64,000 bases of DNA from Fulvia fulva. Lineage: Eukaryota; Ascomycota; Dothideomycetes; Mycosphaerellales; Mycosphaerellaceae. This document shows, piece after piece, positions 21,325 through 32,355 of the stretch. Each line of letters starts with the position of its first letter. Position 1 is the stretch's first letter. Position numbers and translations under genes: made by a program. Location of the stretch: positions 1,240,001 through 1,304,000 of the forward strand of contig NC_063017.1 of the NCBI RefSeq assembly GCF_020509005.1, given 5' to 3'. The notes under the pieces were generated by a model. It was not told the DNA's origin. It searched no databases and worked only from the letters and a program-made list of their open reading frames with translations.

Positions 21325-21800
21325 ATGCCATCATCTAGCACACGTGACACCAAAGGCGAAAAGGAACTCATCCTCGCCTATCAGCACATCTATATGCGCT
21401 ATCAGATTTGCGGCTACAAGGATGGGGCAAACTACACAACACAGGTCTTCGAGGCGCTTCTCGATTGGGGCCCTGACAGCAAATTCAGACTCATCTCGAA
21501 CCTGTTTATTGAGCGAGAATGGAGAATGAAGTGGGAGGAGTTCATAGAGAGCAAGAAGACCAGCGAGAACATGTGGGCCGCGGCGGACTGGCTGGGTGGT
21601 ATGTGATGTCGAGCCCTCTGTTATGGACACGATGCTAACGGAGCGTAGAAGCAGCATTTACTCTGCATGTTCGCGGCAGGGAGAGCGAGGCGGCCGGGCT
21701 TCAGCAATTCATCGAGGACACACAGAAGCTGGCGAGGGAGCACGAGTGGGATGAGAAGAATTGGTCCGACAACAGTGACTACTATCATCACGGCGGATAG
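21325..21800 (+). CDS. small unknown protein, 2 exons
   Basis: Exons 21325-21598 and 21649-21800, with a 50-bp intron (donor GTATGT, branch GATGCTAAC, acceptor CGTAG). Phase is consistent and gives 141 aa. The protein is rich in W, E and K (LIEREWRMKWEEFIES; WAAADWLGEAAFTLHV) and ends with an acidic, histidine-containing tail (DSDYYHHGG region). No signal peptide or membrane segment. No family recognised. The perfect splice signals and phase match argue for a real gene. Start context CAACATGCC. Confidence 0.7.
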
Positions 21801-22546
21801 GTGAAGCTGGCTGGTATGATCAGGATCACCAGCGAGGAGGTGATTGGGAGATGAGAGAAGCGGGATAGGCGTTGATCGTATACGGAGGAGGAAGGATATC
21901 TGCACCGTTCGCTCGTGCTCACAACAGGAGGACACAGCAGGCACCATCGCACTGCGAAGGCTCAAGACGAGCACACCGTCTCTTCACATCGTGTCTTGTC
22001 CAGAGAACTCCATCGCACTTGTATACAAGCTCTTACATCCACCTCGCTCTCATTCCCATGTCCCAAAATCTGTACGGATCCTCTGACGCCGCCTACACAA
22101 CCTCGAAAAAATGCGTAGCCAGCTCTTATGGTTCCAACCGTCTCCCTCTCCGCGCCTCTGAATCGCAAGTACAGCAAAAGGAAAACACAGGACCTGGCGA
22201 AACGCTGGGTCAAGTGCCTGCTGGTTGAACTGTCTAATGGCGCGTGGTGATAGAAAGGAAGAGGAAGTTCGGGCGGCGTAGATTTTGTAGCGAGGTAGGG
22301 AATCACGTGGGAAGCTTTTTCGGCTGGGGCAGTGCGGCTTATCTGATCTTGCTGACTACATGCACCCAAGCTATCACAGCCTATCAGATGGTGCTAGGAT
22401 AGGTGTGGCACTTCACAACAGTGAGAGACGCGACTTCTTTGGAGACGTGAAGTTTGTTATCATACAATCCTGCGGCAACGCTACATTATCATTCAAAAAC
22501 GCCACCACTCTGCCTCGTTCACCTCTTAACACACCGCTTCAGATCA
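21801..22546. other. intergenic region, nothing recognised
   Basis: About 0.75 kb between two convergent genes (the small gene, plus, and the ligase, minus). No coding support. Confidence 0.5.
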
Positions 22547-24281
22547 TCATCCGCACGATGCCTTTGCCATCTCCCGCAGCTTGTTCTTCAGTATCTTGCC
22601 CGTGGCACTCTTCGGAATGGTATCTACAAACCGCACCTCACACGTCGCCACTTTATACCGACTGAGCCTCTGAAGAAGGTGTTGTTTCAGCGAGCACACC
22701 GAGATGCCAGCATCGTCCTCATTCGCCAGAACCACGAACGCCATGGGACGTTCATTGACATCTTCACCGACGCCAATCACCGCAGCGTCCTTCACATCCT
22801 TCGATACGAGAAGAGCATCTTCGATCTCTGATGGCGACACCTGAAACCCATTCACCTTGATGAGATCCTTGGCACGATCGACCAGGTATACCTTCCCGTC
22901 TTTGATGTATCCAACATCACCGGTGCGCAGCCACCCATCGACGAAAGTCTTGTCCGTGGCTTCCGTATTTCCAAGGTACTCGGACATCACATTGGGACCT
23001 CGGACGAACAACTCTCCGACTTCCTGGCCACTGGAGAGTTGAGACCGGTTCTCTTCGCTCATCTTGATCTCGAAGCCCGGGATAGCACGACCGACAGAGT
23101 ATGTGGTGTTGACCTCTGGATACTTGAAGGTTGTGAACCAGCCGCCTTCGGTCATACCCCATATCTGGACGATGCGAGGCTGCTCTCCGGTATACAGCCT
23201 CAAGAATTTGGCTCGCAGTTCTCCGGCGCATGGAGCGCCTCCGGTGTATATGATCTTGAGTGATTGAATCATGGGGTGCGTAAGAGGAAAGTTGACCAGC
23301 CTCGACAGTATCGGCGGCGGTGCCAGTGTTTCTGTGATCTGGAACTCCTGGATCTGAGGGTAAGCTATGTTAGCCTTGGTATCTCAACAGAAGAGGGAAG
23401 AACCCATGGGCATGCGGAAAGCGTCTCAGGCTTCTGTGCCTGATCCTTCTCACCTTCTCGGCATATGTCTGGTCCAAGAAGCGCCTCATAAAGTAGGCCG
23501 GCACTCCAAGAAGAAGGCTATTGATGACCATGGTCGGGAAGGCGAAAGAATGGAAGATCGGCACGCACCAGAGTCGGCGGATCTCGTAAGGCTTTGCTGA
23601 GTCGTTATCTACAGCTGCTCGGCTCTCGGTCATATGAGCTCGATGTGTGCGTGCTGCCATCTTTGGTGGACCTGTCGTACCGCTTGTCGACATCAATGTC
23701 GCGACCGAGTCGATGTCGATGTCTCGGAGTCTGGCCTCAAGCTCTTCCTGGGTGCGCTTCCGGCGAAGCAAGTCGTGGAGCGACCGATATTTGCTCCTGT
23801 GCAATGTGGACGACAAGCGCCTTCCGCAGCAGTGGCGATGGTCATCTTCCTTGCGAGAGCGAGGGTAGAGGATGTCGCTGAAGAGGATGATCTCAGCTTT
23901 GGTTCCGCTATGAGACACCGCGGCGCGCACAGTCTCGAGATGTTCTTCTTCAGTCACGACATATCTGGTCTTGGATATGCGGAGGTGATGCTCGAGCTCA
24001 GGCGAGGTGTATGCGGTGTTGGTCCCTGTCCAGCGGCATTTGCTTGCCCAGATCGCATGCACCAGAATCGGGTACAAGATGTCATTGGACAGGTGCAGAC
24101 ACACCGTGCTATCCTTCTCGAAAGCACCAGCGAGTCCTGCGATCAAGCTCATGGCCCTCTTTCTCGACATGCACCGACTCGGTCGCATCGCATCTATCAG
24201 CATGGGCCTTTCTGGATCGTATTCACCTGACAATGCCCAGGAGACAAGATTGGTATGCTCAAATTGCGACACTTCTTCCAT
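22547..24281 (-). CDS. AMP-dependent acyl-CoA synthetase, 4-coumarate-CoA-ligase-like (2 exons)
   Basis: ANL superfamily adenylating enzyme that activates a carboxylic acid as an acyl-AMP and then usually an acyl-CoA. Exons 24281-23454 and 23353-22547, with a 100-bp intron (donor GTGAGA, branch GGCTAACA, acceptor CCTCAG). The product is 544 aa, the family length. Motifs in order: STSGTTGPPK (A3 phosphate loop), IIYTGGAPC, QIWGMTEGG (A5), GWLRTGDVGYI (A7), LIKVNGFQVSPSEIE (A8) and the catalytic-lysine motif PKSATGKILK (A10). The C-terminus (KASCG) is not a PTS1 signal. The ATG at 24281 is chosen. The frame extends to 24542 without family resemblance. The segment AIWASKCRWTGTN, where relatives usually have glycines, is slightly unusual. 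Divergent from the TmpA-like gene. Confidence 0.85.
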
Positions 24282-26259
24282 GTTGTTGGTTATATCTGCG
24301 GATGTTTCGACTTTACAAATTCTGGTGTATACACGCTGGTCAGCATTACTCCTGCAAAAAGTGGGCTCATTCTGGCGGAGTTGAGCTGCATATGACCTCA
24401 ACTTGCTCAACCATTCTGGACGCGGCTCACAGATCGCGCTTGTATCCGACTTGCGCCGATTCCAGCTGTTTCGTAGAGCCGTGCATGTCCTTCGAAGAAG
24501 CTGCGCCACGTGTGACGGCGGTTGAACTCGGGATTCCGGCAAAGATGGACAAGATGACTCGAATCGGCTTATAAATCGATGAATAGATGGTGCACATGCG
24601 AAAGAGAGCCATCCTGGAAGCCGAGTTCAAGTGTCCATCTTGAAGGTGTTGCGACATGTGTTGCGGTGTTGCCGATCCGAGCACGTGAATGGGCATTTGT
24701 GAAGAATTTGGTGAATGAACTCGACAAAGAACGGCTCGCCCGTGGTGGAAATTGGACTGTAGCTCTGGCTCATTGAAAGACCTGTCACTCGATGCACTCA
24801 ACGATGACGAGTTCTGGGATGTTATATAGAGCTGTGATGCTCTCGACTCGAGGTGTGTAGCGATGAAGTGCAGGGCAAGTGTGTCTCCTTTTGAGCCACC
24901 AAGGATGCCAATACCGTGTTGGCATCCACCACCACGACTGAGGGCGCCACGAATGACCACTACCAGATGATCGGACCTCGTTCATCTGGCCTAGTTCGAT
25001 GCAGCCGCGGCTTATATGAACGAAGGGCTGTCAAGCATAAGCGCATTGGGACACAACGACCTTCTGTTTCCGATCAACACAGCCGAACGAGACGTGCTGA
25101 ATGGACAGCACCAATCGCTATTTCGTGCACACGCTCAGAACGAATGTCAGCGCTCTAGTGCATCCCTTGCTTCGGCCCAGCCCAAAGATTGGCCAATCAC
25201 ATCGCAGCTGCCTCAGCCCTGCACCATGCATACTTCGCAGGATTCAGCTCACATTCCATTCTATGCAAGTGCAGTCCTCGCGGTAGTCTATGGAAATCGG
25301 GGTATTAGGGCATTGGCCAACTAGTCGACACCTTCGTGAAGGGCAGCAATCACTGGACAGAAAGCTCAACAGTCTTCGGCATCCCATTGCGGTGGAACGA
25401 ACGTCGAACTAAGCTTCTCCCGCGGCTGTGTAACCCAGGAGCCACCATGCAGCTGGTTCCACAGATCGTTGTCAAGGACCTAAACCGAGGACTCGGTGCA
25501 GCCGCGCTGACGCCATGTGGTCATGACCGTATAGGTGGCGATGGTGCAATGCACGTATCCGCGCAACGTTCCGACGCCATGGTCGTGACAGCTCGCCCAC
25601 GTTGCGCCACTGTGGCACGAATATGAACAGCATTTGCTTGGCACTCGGACGGCCTGCTCTTGAAAGAAGAAGAATCGGTGTCTTTGTTCGTGTTCCCGCT
25701 CTTCCTCGGCTGAGCGCTGGTGATGTGGCCGAGCAAAGTGTATGCCGCTCGCGCTATTGATCGGATGTGGATGTACCATGTCCAGCTGATGATGATGCTA
25801 ATGTGTAAGCGGTTGCATGTCAAGCGACCTGTAGGCCGACGAAGTGAATGGGCATGATTCACCGAAGATCGTTGTGTAGGTGTATCGAGACTGCTTCTGC
25901 GAATCCATCTCGGATTGCCGCTCCTGCCGAAGATTCACATGCGAAGACTTGATATCCCGACCTTTCCCGCCAAGCTCGATTCTCTTACGACACCTCAAAT
26001 TGTCCATCTCGAAAGAGAGCCTTTCCTCATCTCGCCCCGTCCTTTGTACTTTGCGACTTTCCCAAACTGCTTTGTCAGATTCCATCTTCTTTGACGATCA
26101 GCCATTCGTCTAAACGAGATTGTGATGAGAAGTCGCCGAGCCGAGTCTGCTGCCGTCGCCTGTCCACCATCGTTGCGCGACGCGCACACAAGACGGTATA
26201 CCAATATCACTCCTTATCAGGAAAGCCCTTGGCTGGCATCTCGGCTCTGTCTCGCCACC
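24282..26259. other. 2-kb divergent intergenic region (ligase / TmpA-like)
   Basis: No frame with recognisable coding character. It contains the 5' regions of the two divergent genes. Open frames of up to 187 codons (24011-24574) are antisense to or upstream of the ligase and carry no motif. Confidence 0.5.
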
Positions 26260-28136
26260 ATGCCGCAGCCAACAGTACGCATTGCCCAAGCAGCCGGAAA
26301 TTTCGCCAAGACTAATCTACTCGACAGACAGCCGACACAACAGCTACCGAGCAGGATCATATCGAGGGCTCCGGACCTGATGACAGTATCCTAGCCACAC
26401 ACAATAACCCATGCCAACCCTCTTCACTTGAGCGTCCGGCCTCAGCACAAAGCACCACATCAGAGACTCGCACATTTGACGAGAACCTAGAAGCTGGCAT
26501 CAGGCTACCGGAGGTTGCACATATTTACGGCTCGAGTTCTTGGATCACGCTGTGGCCATCTCGACACAAACTCGTAAACTCGGCCTCGTCGTTTTCGACT
26601 GAGGAGACTTACACGGAGAAGATAGAGCCGCCTGAGCGAGTGCTGGATATCTGTGATACACGAGGCCTAGGCGTTAAGGCTGTGACGTTTAGGGAGGATG
26701 AGAAGATCATCACTTCCATCGTCACCGATGCACATCCGGAGCCAGAGTTCTCGGAAAAGATCGCCACCAAAGCAGTGATTGATAAGATGCTTGAAGAGCA
26801 CCCGCTGCCGTTAGTGACGGGTCCGGAGTGGCGGAACAGATTCCGACATGGCTTCCTGTCAATGTACCGACGCCTGCACATTGCAGTCCTGCTAGCGAAC
26901 CTGATCGCCTTGGTCTACTGCATATGTCAGGTTGCCAAATATGGCTATTCCCACTACGCCTACACCGACGCATCCAACGCCGTGGCAGCAAACCTCTTCG
27001 TCGGCACCTTGATGCGCCACGAACACGCCATCAACCTCTTCTTCCGCATATGCACGATGCTGCCACACTCGACGCCACTAGCGATCCGAAGGTATGCTGC
27101 GAAGGTGTACAGCTATGGTGGGATCCACTCGGCTTGTGGGATTAGCTCGTTGTTTTGGTATGTCTTCTACGTGGTGCTGTTGCTGAAGCAATTTGGTGGA
27201 TATGGAGAGGAACAAAGGCCGCTGTTACACGCGCTGCAAGCTCTGACTGGTGTGATGCTAGCGTTGTTTGCGACGTTGATAGTGATGGCGTATCCTACCA
27301 TTCGCTCAAGGTACCACGACTGGTGGGAACTCTCGCACCGCTTCGCAGGCTGGACTGCCATTCTTGTCATCTGGACACAGACTGTCATTGCCGCATGGCC
27401 GATCGCAGACATTCTGGATACAAATGTCGGCATGATCCTAGTCACTACACCAGCTTTCTGGTTCCTCCTCGCAACCAGCTGCATGATCATCTACCCCTGG
27501 ACACGCCTCCGTCGCCGCGAAGTCGTGGTAGAACCACTATCAGAACGAGCCACGCGCCTCCGCTTCAATAACAGAAAAGTCACGTCCTGCGTGGGTACGA
27601 GATTGGCGAACTCGCCACTCATGGAGAACCACGCCTTCGCGACGATCCCCAATCCTGATAACAAGATGGGCTACTCCGTCATCATCTCCAACGCAGGCGA
27701 CTGGACCAGCAAGATAATCGCAAACCCACCCTCCCACATCTGGATGCGCGGCGCTCACACCATGGGCGTATCGCGAATCGGCCTGCTCTTCAAACCCGTC
27801 ATCCTAGCCGCCACCGGCTCAGGGATCGGTCCAACGCTTTCCTTCCTACAAGCATATCCCCACTGGCCCTGTCACGTGGTGTGGTCGGCGACGTACCCCG
27901 AGGAGACGTTCGGGAAGGAGATTATGAACACTGTCCTAAGGGCGGACCCGAAGGCGGTTATTGTGTGTAGGAAAATGACGGGGAGGTATGCGATGCATGA
28001 GTTGGCGTGTGCGGCGTATAGGAGGTTTGAGGCGGAGGCGGTGGTGCTTATTAGTAATCCGATGGAGACGAGAAGGACGGTGTATGAGTTGGAGGCGAGG
28101 GGGATACCGGCTTATGGAGCGATTTTCGATTCGTGA
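26260..28136 (+). CDS. TmpA-like integral membrane reductase-type protein (2 exons)
   Basis: The family (A. nidulans TmpA) is a plasma-membrane protein linked to conidiation signalling, with a ferric-reductase-like NAD(P)-binding tail. I read exons 26260-26274 (MPQPT) and 26328-28136. The intron is 53 bp (donor GTACGC, branch GACTAATC, acceptor CGACAG), phase 0, giving 607 aa. Residues 1-170 are soluble. About six hydrophobic segments follow, e.g. LHIAVLLANLIALVYCI, SSLFWYVFYVVLLL, VMLALFATLIVMAYP, WTAILVIWTQTVIAAW and FWFLLATSCMIIYPW. The C-terminal cytosolic domain contains LAATGSGIGPTLSFL, a nucleotide-binding glycine loop. The long second-exon frame has no ATG before 26,316, which supports the tiny first exon. 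A link to the neighbouring ligase is inference. Confidence 0.8.
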
Positions 28137-28380
28137 TGTGGGTTATGAAGTGAACTGATGGCAGTGATGGTGGAGTGTAGATACATGGTGTACGTAGCAT
28201 CCCGTGCGAATGTACGTAGGAGCAGCTTTGATATCAAGCCTCCGCGGACCTGCAAATACACCCTTTGCCGCCAATGTTCCTCGACTCCCCATGGAGTATT
28301 CACTGTGTCGGATCTCGAGAACGGTGGTATCAAAGAGCACATGCGCTAGTCTGAGTGTAGCCAGAGCATCGCTTCCATGC

Positions 28381-28683
28381 TTAGTGCTCCTCGTCCACTC
28401 TAATGATCGCGCGGACTCTATCGCGGTAAGCCACGCGGAAATCAACGGGCTGTTCTCTTGGAGCTGCGCAGAAGCTGCAGCACTCGTCGTGGATCTCTCC
28501 CAAGGTCGTTGCGATACCCGCCGTCCATTCCCAGATGGTCTTGAAAGCAATCTGACGCGCCACAACACCACCCAACCCGAGGCCAATGCACAGTCCTCTG
28601 TTGGACTGCTGTGACTGCGCCGCGACCTCAAGCAGAATCTGCTCCAGAAGCTCTGGTGTGTCGAAGACACGAGCAGCCGCCAT
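28381..28683 (-). CDS. small F-box-like protein (possibly truncated)
   Basis: ATG at 28683, 100 aa, single exon. The start AARVFDTPELLEQILLEVA matches the F-box-like opening common in ascomycete proteins, where the F-box binds Skp1 in SCF ubiquitin ligases. The rest (LGLGGVVARQIAFKTIWEW, then a cysteine-containing C-terminus) only loosely fits an F-box of about 45 residues. Full-length fungal F-box proteins are usually several hundred residues, so this is either a short family member or a truncated copy. It lies tail to tail with the TmpA-like gene, only about 245 bp away. Confidence 0.45.
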   Translation of the reverse strand: MAAARVFDTPELLEQILLEVAAQSQQSNRGLCIGLGLGGVVARQIAFKTIWEWTAGIATTLGEIHDECCSFCAAPREQPVDFRVAYRDRVRAIIRVDEEH

Positions 28684-28944
28684 CTGTAGAAGTATTAGAC
28701 AGTGGCTCTATGTGCCTTCACAATCACGTACCTTGTCTTGCAGTGAGTGAGCGACAAAGTCGAGGTGAAGTCTGCATGTCAGAATGAAGATGTAAATAGA
28801 GCCAGAGAAGGTGCAAGCATGCTCGGCGCAAACGGGAGTGGCGTCCTTAGCGTGTTTGCACAAGCGTGTCGAAGTGAAGCAAGAACGAGATTCAACTTTG
28901 CAGAACTTCACAACACTCGAAACTGCGAAATCGCCATATTCATC

Positions 28945-29856
28945 ATGCCGGCAGCACTATTCGCCTGCTTCACGCGCTGCTCTCATGGCCGCGATCCCGA
29001 GGATGCCCCCGCCCTCCCTCCTTGCAGAGTAGCTCGCCATCACTACCGGACCAAAAGCGACTTACAAAGAATCTCTACAGACGCGATGGATGCCACAAAG
29101 GCCGAGCAGCAGGACGTGTCGAATGCCTTGCGTCGAGAGCACCGCCATCAGATCGACGCCGAAGAGCTGCGAAGGCGCCTTGAACAAGTCAGCACACGGC
29201 AAGCAGAAGAGGAATCGCACTCACATGCCACTTCGAAGGCTTCGGCAAAGAGCCCTGCAGAAGAGGCACTCGACGACCCGCCCTCGCGATTGATGGCGCT
29301 GCCTTCCGAGCTCCGCCTTCTGGTATACGAGCACTACCTCAAACTTCAGCTACCACACGAAAACCCAAGGCTCTTACTGCACGGTCGCGCCGAGAAGACT
29401 TCTGTGCGTGTCCTACCTCTTCTGGCGGTCTCGACTCAGGTCAGAGCAGAGTTCTTGCCGTTGTGGGCCAGCAGGATTACTTTCGTCCTCGGGCCAGAGA
29501 GAAATGCCTCCTACCAGGGAGAGTGCCTCGACGTTCTTCGAGACACAGTTCTACCGCATATCCGCAAATTCTGCCTGACACGCGTGACTGAAGGATATCA
29601 CTGGCTCATCACCCTCAAGGGAGCCCGCGCAGCTGATTGCAGCATCATGCCGGACAGCTACTTCCACGAGGGCGCTTTCAAGGTGAATTGTATGGCAGAC
29701 GACTCGCGTGCTGCCATGGAAGATTTCCTGCGCGACATATCCCGGCACAGAAGTCCGTTATGCCTCGAGAAACACGAGATCTACGAGCTCGGGGACATCT
29801 CCTTCGACATGCATCCAGACAGACCTCTCCGGTTCCGGCAAGCTGCTCGTCGCTAG
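28945..29856 (+). CDS. 2EXR/F-box-like domain protein, function unknown
   Basis: Single exon, 303 aa. The segment SRLMALPSELRLLVYEHYLK (about residue 113) is the hallmark opening of the fungal 2EXR (DUF) family. It is followed by the typical LPLLAVSTQVRAEFLPLWAS. A charged coiled-coil-like stretch precedes it (NALRREHRHQIDAEELRRRLEQ). Such proteins are very numerous in dothideomycetes. Their biochemical role is unknown. The frame runs further upstream to 28747. The first ATG in good context is at 28945 (MPAALFACF); an ATG at 29086 (MDATKAEQQ) is an alternative. Confidence 0.7.
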   Translation: MPAALFACFTRCSHGRDPEDAPALPPCRVARHHYRTKSDLQRISTDAMDATKAEQQDVSNALRREHRHQIDAEELRRRLEQVSTRQAEEESHSHATSKASAKSPAEEALDDPPSRLMALPSELRLLVYEHYLKLQLPHENPRLLLHGRAEKTSVRVLPLLAVSTQVRAEFLPLWASRITFVLGPERNASYQGECLDVLRDTVLPHIRKFCLTRVTEGYHWLITLKGARAADCSIMPDSYFHEGAFKVNCMADDSRAAMEDFLRDISRHRSPLCLEKHEIYELGDISFDMHPDRPLRFRQAARR

Positions 29857-30603
29857 AGGGCCTTGAAGTAACGCCTACTGGTGCAGGCCGTGTTTAAGAT
29901 GATGCGAAGGGGTCGGAGGCTCGTTCGGCATAGCATCGTCTGGCAGAGGCAGAAGGACTAAATGGATAGCGAGCGGTGACGAAGACCTGACGGCGCGAAA
30001 GTGGTGGGGCATTGAAAGACACGGCAATGGTAGTGGTGACCGAGGGTTGATGTTCGACAGCGCTGTATGGACAATGAGAGAAGTGTCGAAGAGGTGAGGG
30101 CTGTCGTGGTCATCGGAGGACGTTGCTGGGCTCTGCGGATGGTTTCTGACTCAGCAATCACGCGCTTGTTTTGGGTGCTGTTCTCCGCAGACTATACTAC
30201 CATATCTGACATGGGAAGCAAGTGCACTTTTCGCCTACCATCGGCACTTCTTGACACATGCTGCGCATGCGTCTCTAGATCTACGCTCCGTCCTCCACAC
30301 TGTCTCAATGGCTGCTCCACTGCCGAGTGGACTTCACTCGTCACTGGATTCCACAAAGTGTACTGCGACTTCACCAACATGGAAGATCGTGACGAGAATG
30401 CTGCCGACGGCATTGCCACAACAAGCGATCGGCTCTGACTGTTCTGGAAAGACGAGCCTCGTGTGATCTTGCCGTCCCTCGACAGGCATCGATGAGCCTG
30501 AGGCCTACAGCAGTATGTATATGTTTGATCAAGGCCTCATGCAGTAAGTTGGACTTAGCTTCACTTCACATCTCCTTCACTCTCCACCGCAAGCTCTCTG
30601 ACC
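29857..30603. other. intergenic region, nothing recognised
   Basis: About 0.75 kb. One 123-codon plus-strand frame (30067-30438) has no family motif and overlaps antisense frames. Probably the promoter of the reductase relic. Confidence 0.5.
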
Positions 30604-32355
30604 ATGGAGATGAACAACATCCAGCTGCCAGCACTCAGCCTGGTCAGCATCGAGAAAGTCTTCTCAGTCCTTCCAAGACACATTTCCCTCGACGATGTTG
30701 TCGCCGTGGCAGCAGTCACCGCAGTACTATGGACCCTTTGGTACCTCGGCCTGCTCTTCGAGCGATCTGACCCGCATGCCTACAAGATGTACGAAAGGCC
30801 GCAAGAGAAGATGGGAGCTATCGGTGGCGCCAAGGGAACTCGAAACGGTGCCGAAAAGCTCGACCAGATTGGGGCTGACATTGTGATCTTCTGGGGGTCC
30901 CAGTCCGGTACTGCTGAGCGCTTTGCTAACCGTCTGTCGAAGGAGATTAGACAGCGGTTTGGGAAGAAGGCTTTGGCTGCTGATGTGTCGGATTATGAGA
31001 CTACCTTTATTGGTGAGATTCCAGAGACGAAGTTGGCTATCTTCGTCGTGTCTACGTTTGGCGAGGGTGATCCGAGTGATAATTTACAGGATTCTTGGAG
31101 CTGGCTTGAGACTGCTAAAGGAAGCCCGTTCGCGAACTTGAAGTATGCGGCACTCGGCCTGGGTAACAGCAACTACAAGTACTACAACGCTGTCGTCGAT
31201 GTTGTGGCCGCGAAGCTCAATGCACTTGGTGCGAAGTGCCTGCTGCCTGTCGCCTACGCCGACGACGCTCAAGGCCAAACGGAGGAGCATTATCTGGAGT
31301 TCAAGGCCAACGTCTTTCAGCACTTCAAGACTAGTATGGACTTGGAGGAGTATGATCCCGTATACGAGCCGTTACTGCAGGTCGTCGAAGATACTTCGCT
31401 CGAACCAATCGCTGTTCGCGGGAGAGCCCTGGGTTCCCAAGCGTGACCGAAAAGCTGAGCGCATCATGTCCCCAGTGCACTCACTACCAGTCAAAGCGAC
31501 TCGGGAGCTATTCGACGATGCCACGGAACGGAACTGTATCCACATGGAAGTCGACCTGCACGAACACCCGAACCTGAAGCACAAGACCGGTGATCACCTA
31601 GGAGTATGGGCCGCAAACCCCAAGCCAGAAGTCGAGCGCCTACTCTCCAGTCTCGGCAAACTCTCTTCCCGCACATCTCCTGTTTCTCTACGCTCCCTCA
31701 ATGCAGAGACCAAGCAACAACTCTCGAGGCCCTCTTCACGACCTACCTCGAAACATGTGCCGCAGTACCACGGGAGATTATCGCCTCCTTGATCCAATTC
31801 GCTCCGACCCCAACCGCCGAGGCCCTACTCACAAAACTCAGCACCGACAAGACCGCCTACGACCACCTCGCCTCCTCCACCTACCTCAACCTTCCCCGCC
31901 TCCTCGAACACATCGCCCCTAGCGAGGCCGCTTAGTCCTCCCTCCCCCTCTCCTCCCCGCCATGCAACCCCGCTACTACTCCATCTCCTCCTCCTCCATC
32001 GTGCACGCCCACCAAATCGCCATCACTGCCGTCGTCTCCGACAAGCGTATGGCCGGCGAAGCCGTCATTCCAGGCTTGTGCACGAACCATCTCCTCGGTC
32101 TGCAGAAATCTTTCCTCGGCCAGGAGGGCACTGAGACGAGGGTTAACGCGCATGTGCGGAAGTCTACCTTCAAAACGCCGGCGAATATGGCGGCACCGAT
32201 TGTCATGGTGGCGGCGGGGATGGGGGTTGCGCCGTTTAGGGCTTTCCTACAGGAGAGGGCGAGGATGCAGAGGATGGGGAGGGAGATTGGAAGGACTGTT
32301 CTGTTCTTTGGGTGTAGGAATGAGCGCCAAGATTTCCTATATTGCGAGGAGCTGA
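30604..32355 (+). pseudogene. NADPH-cytochrome P450 reductase, frameshifted and 3'-truncated
   Basis: Diflavin reductase that passes electrons from NADPH to P450s at the ER. The first 275 codons are intact: a membrane anchor (VAAVTAVLWTLWYLGLLF), FMN loop IFWGSQSGTAE and STFGEGDPSDN. At about 31421-31424 the frame shifts, and the sequence continues as EPWVPKRDRKAERIMSPVHS. A second shift lies near 31705-31720 (before LEALFTTYLETCAAVPRE). At 31933 a TAG replaces an expected Trp codon after IAPSEAA, and the frame moves again before MQPRYYSISSSS. Homology runs through VMVAAGMGVAPFRAFLQERAR and VLFFGCRN to FLYCEEL at about 32,353. The last part of the NADPH-binding domain is missing. At least three frameshifts, one nonsense codon and a truncation make this a pseudogene. 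Confidence 0.9.

Noticed and set aside
24011..24574. 187-codon plus-strand frame antisense to the ligase 5' region.
   Set aside because: Shadow of the ligase frame plus flank; no motif.
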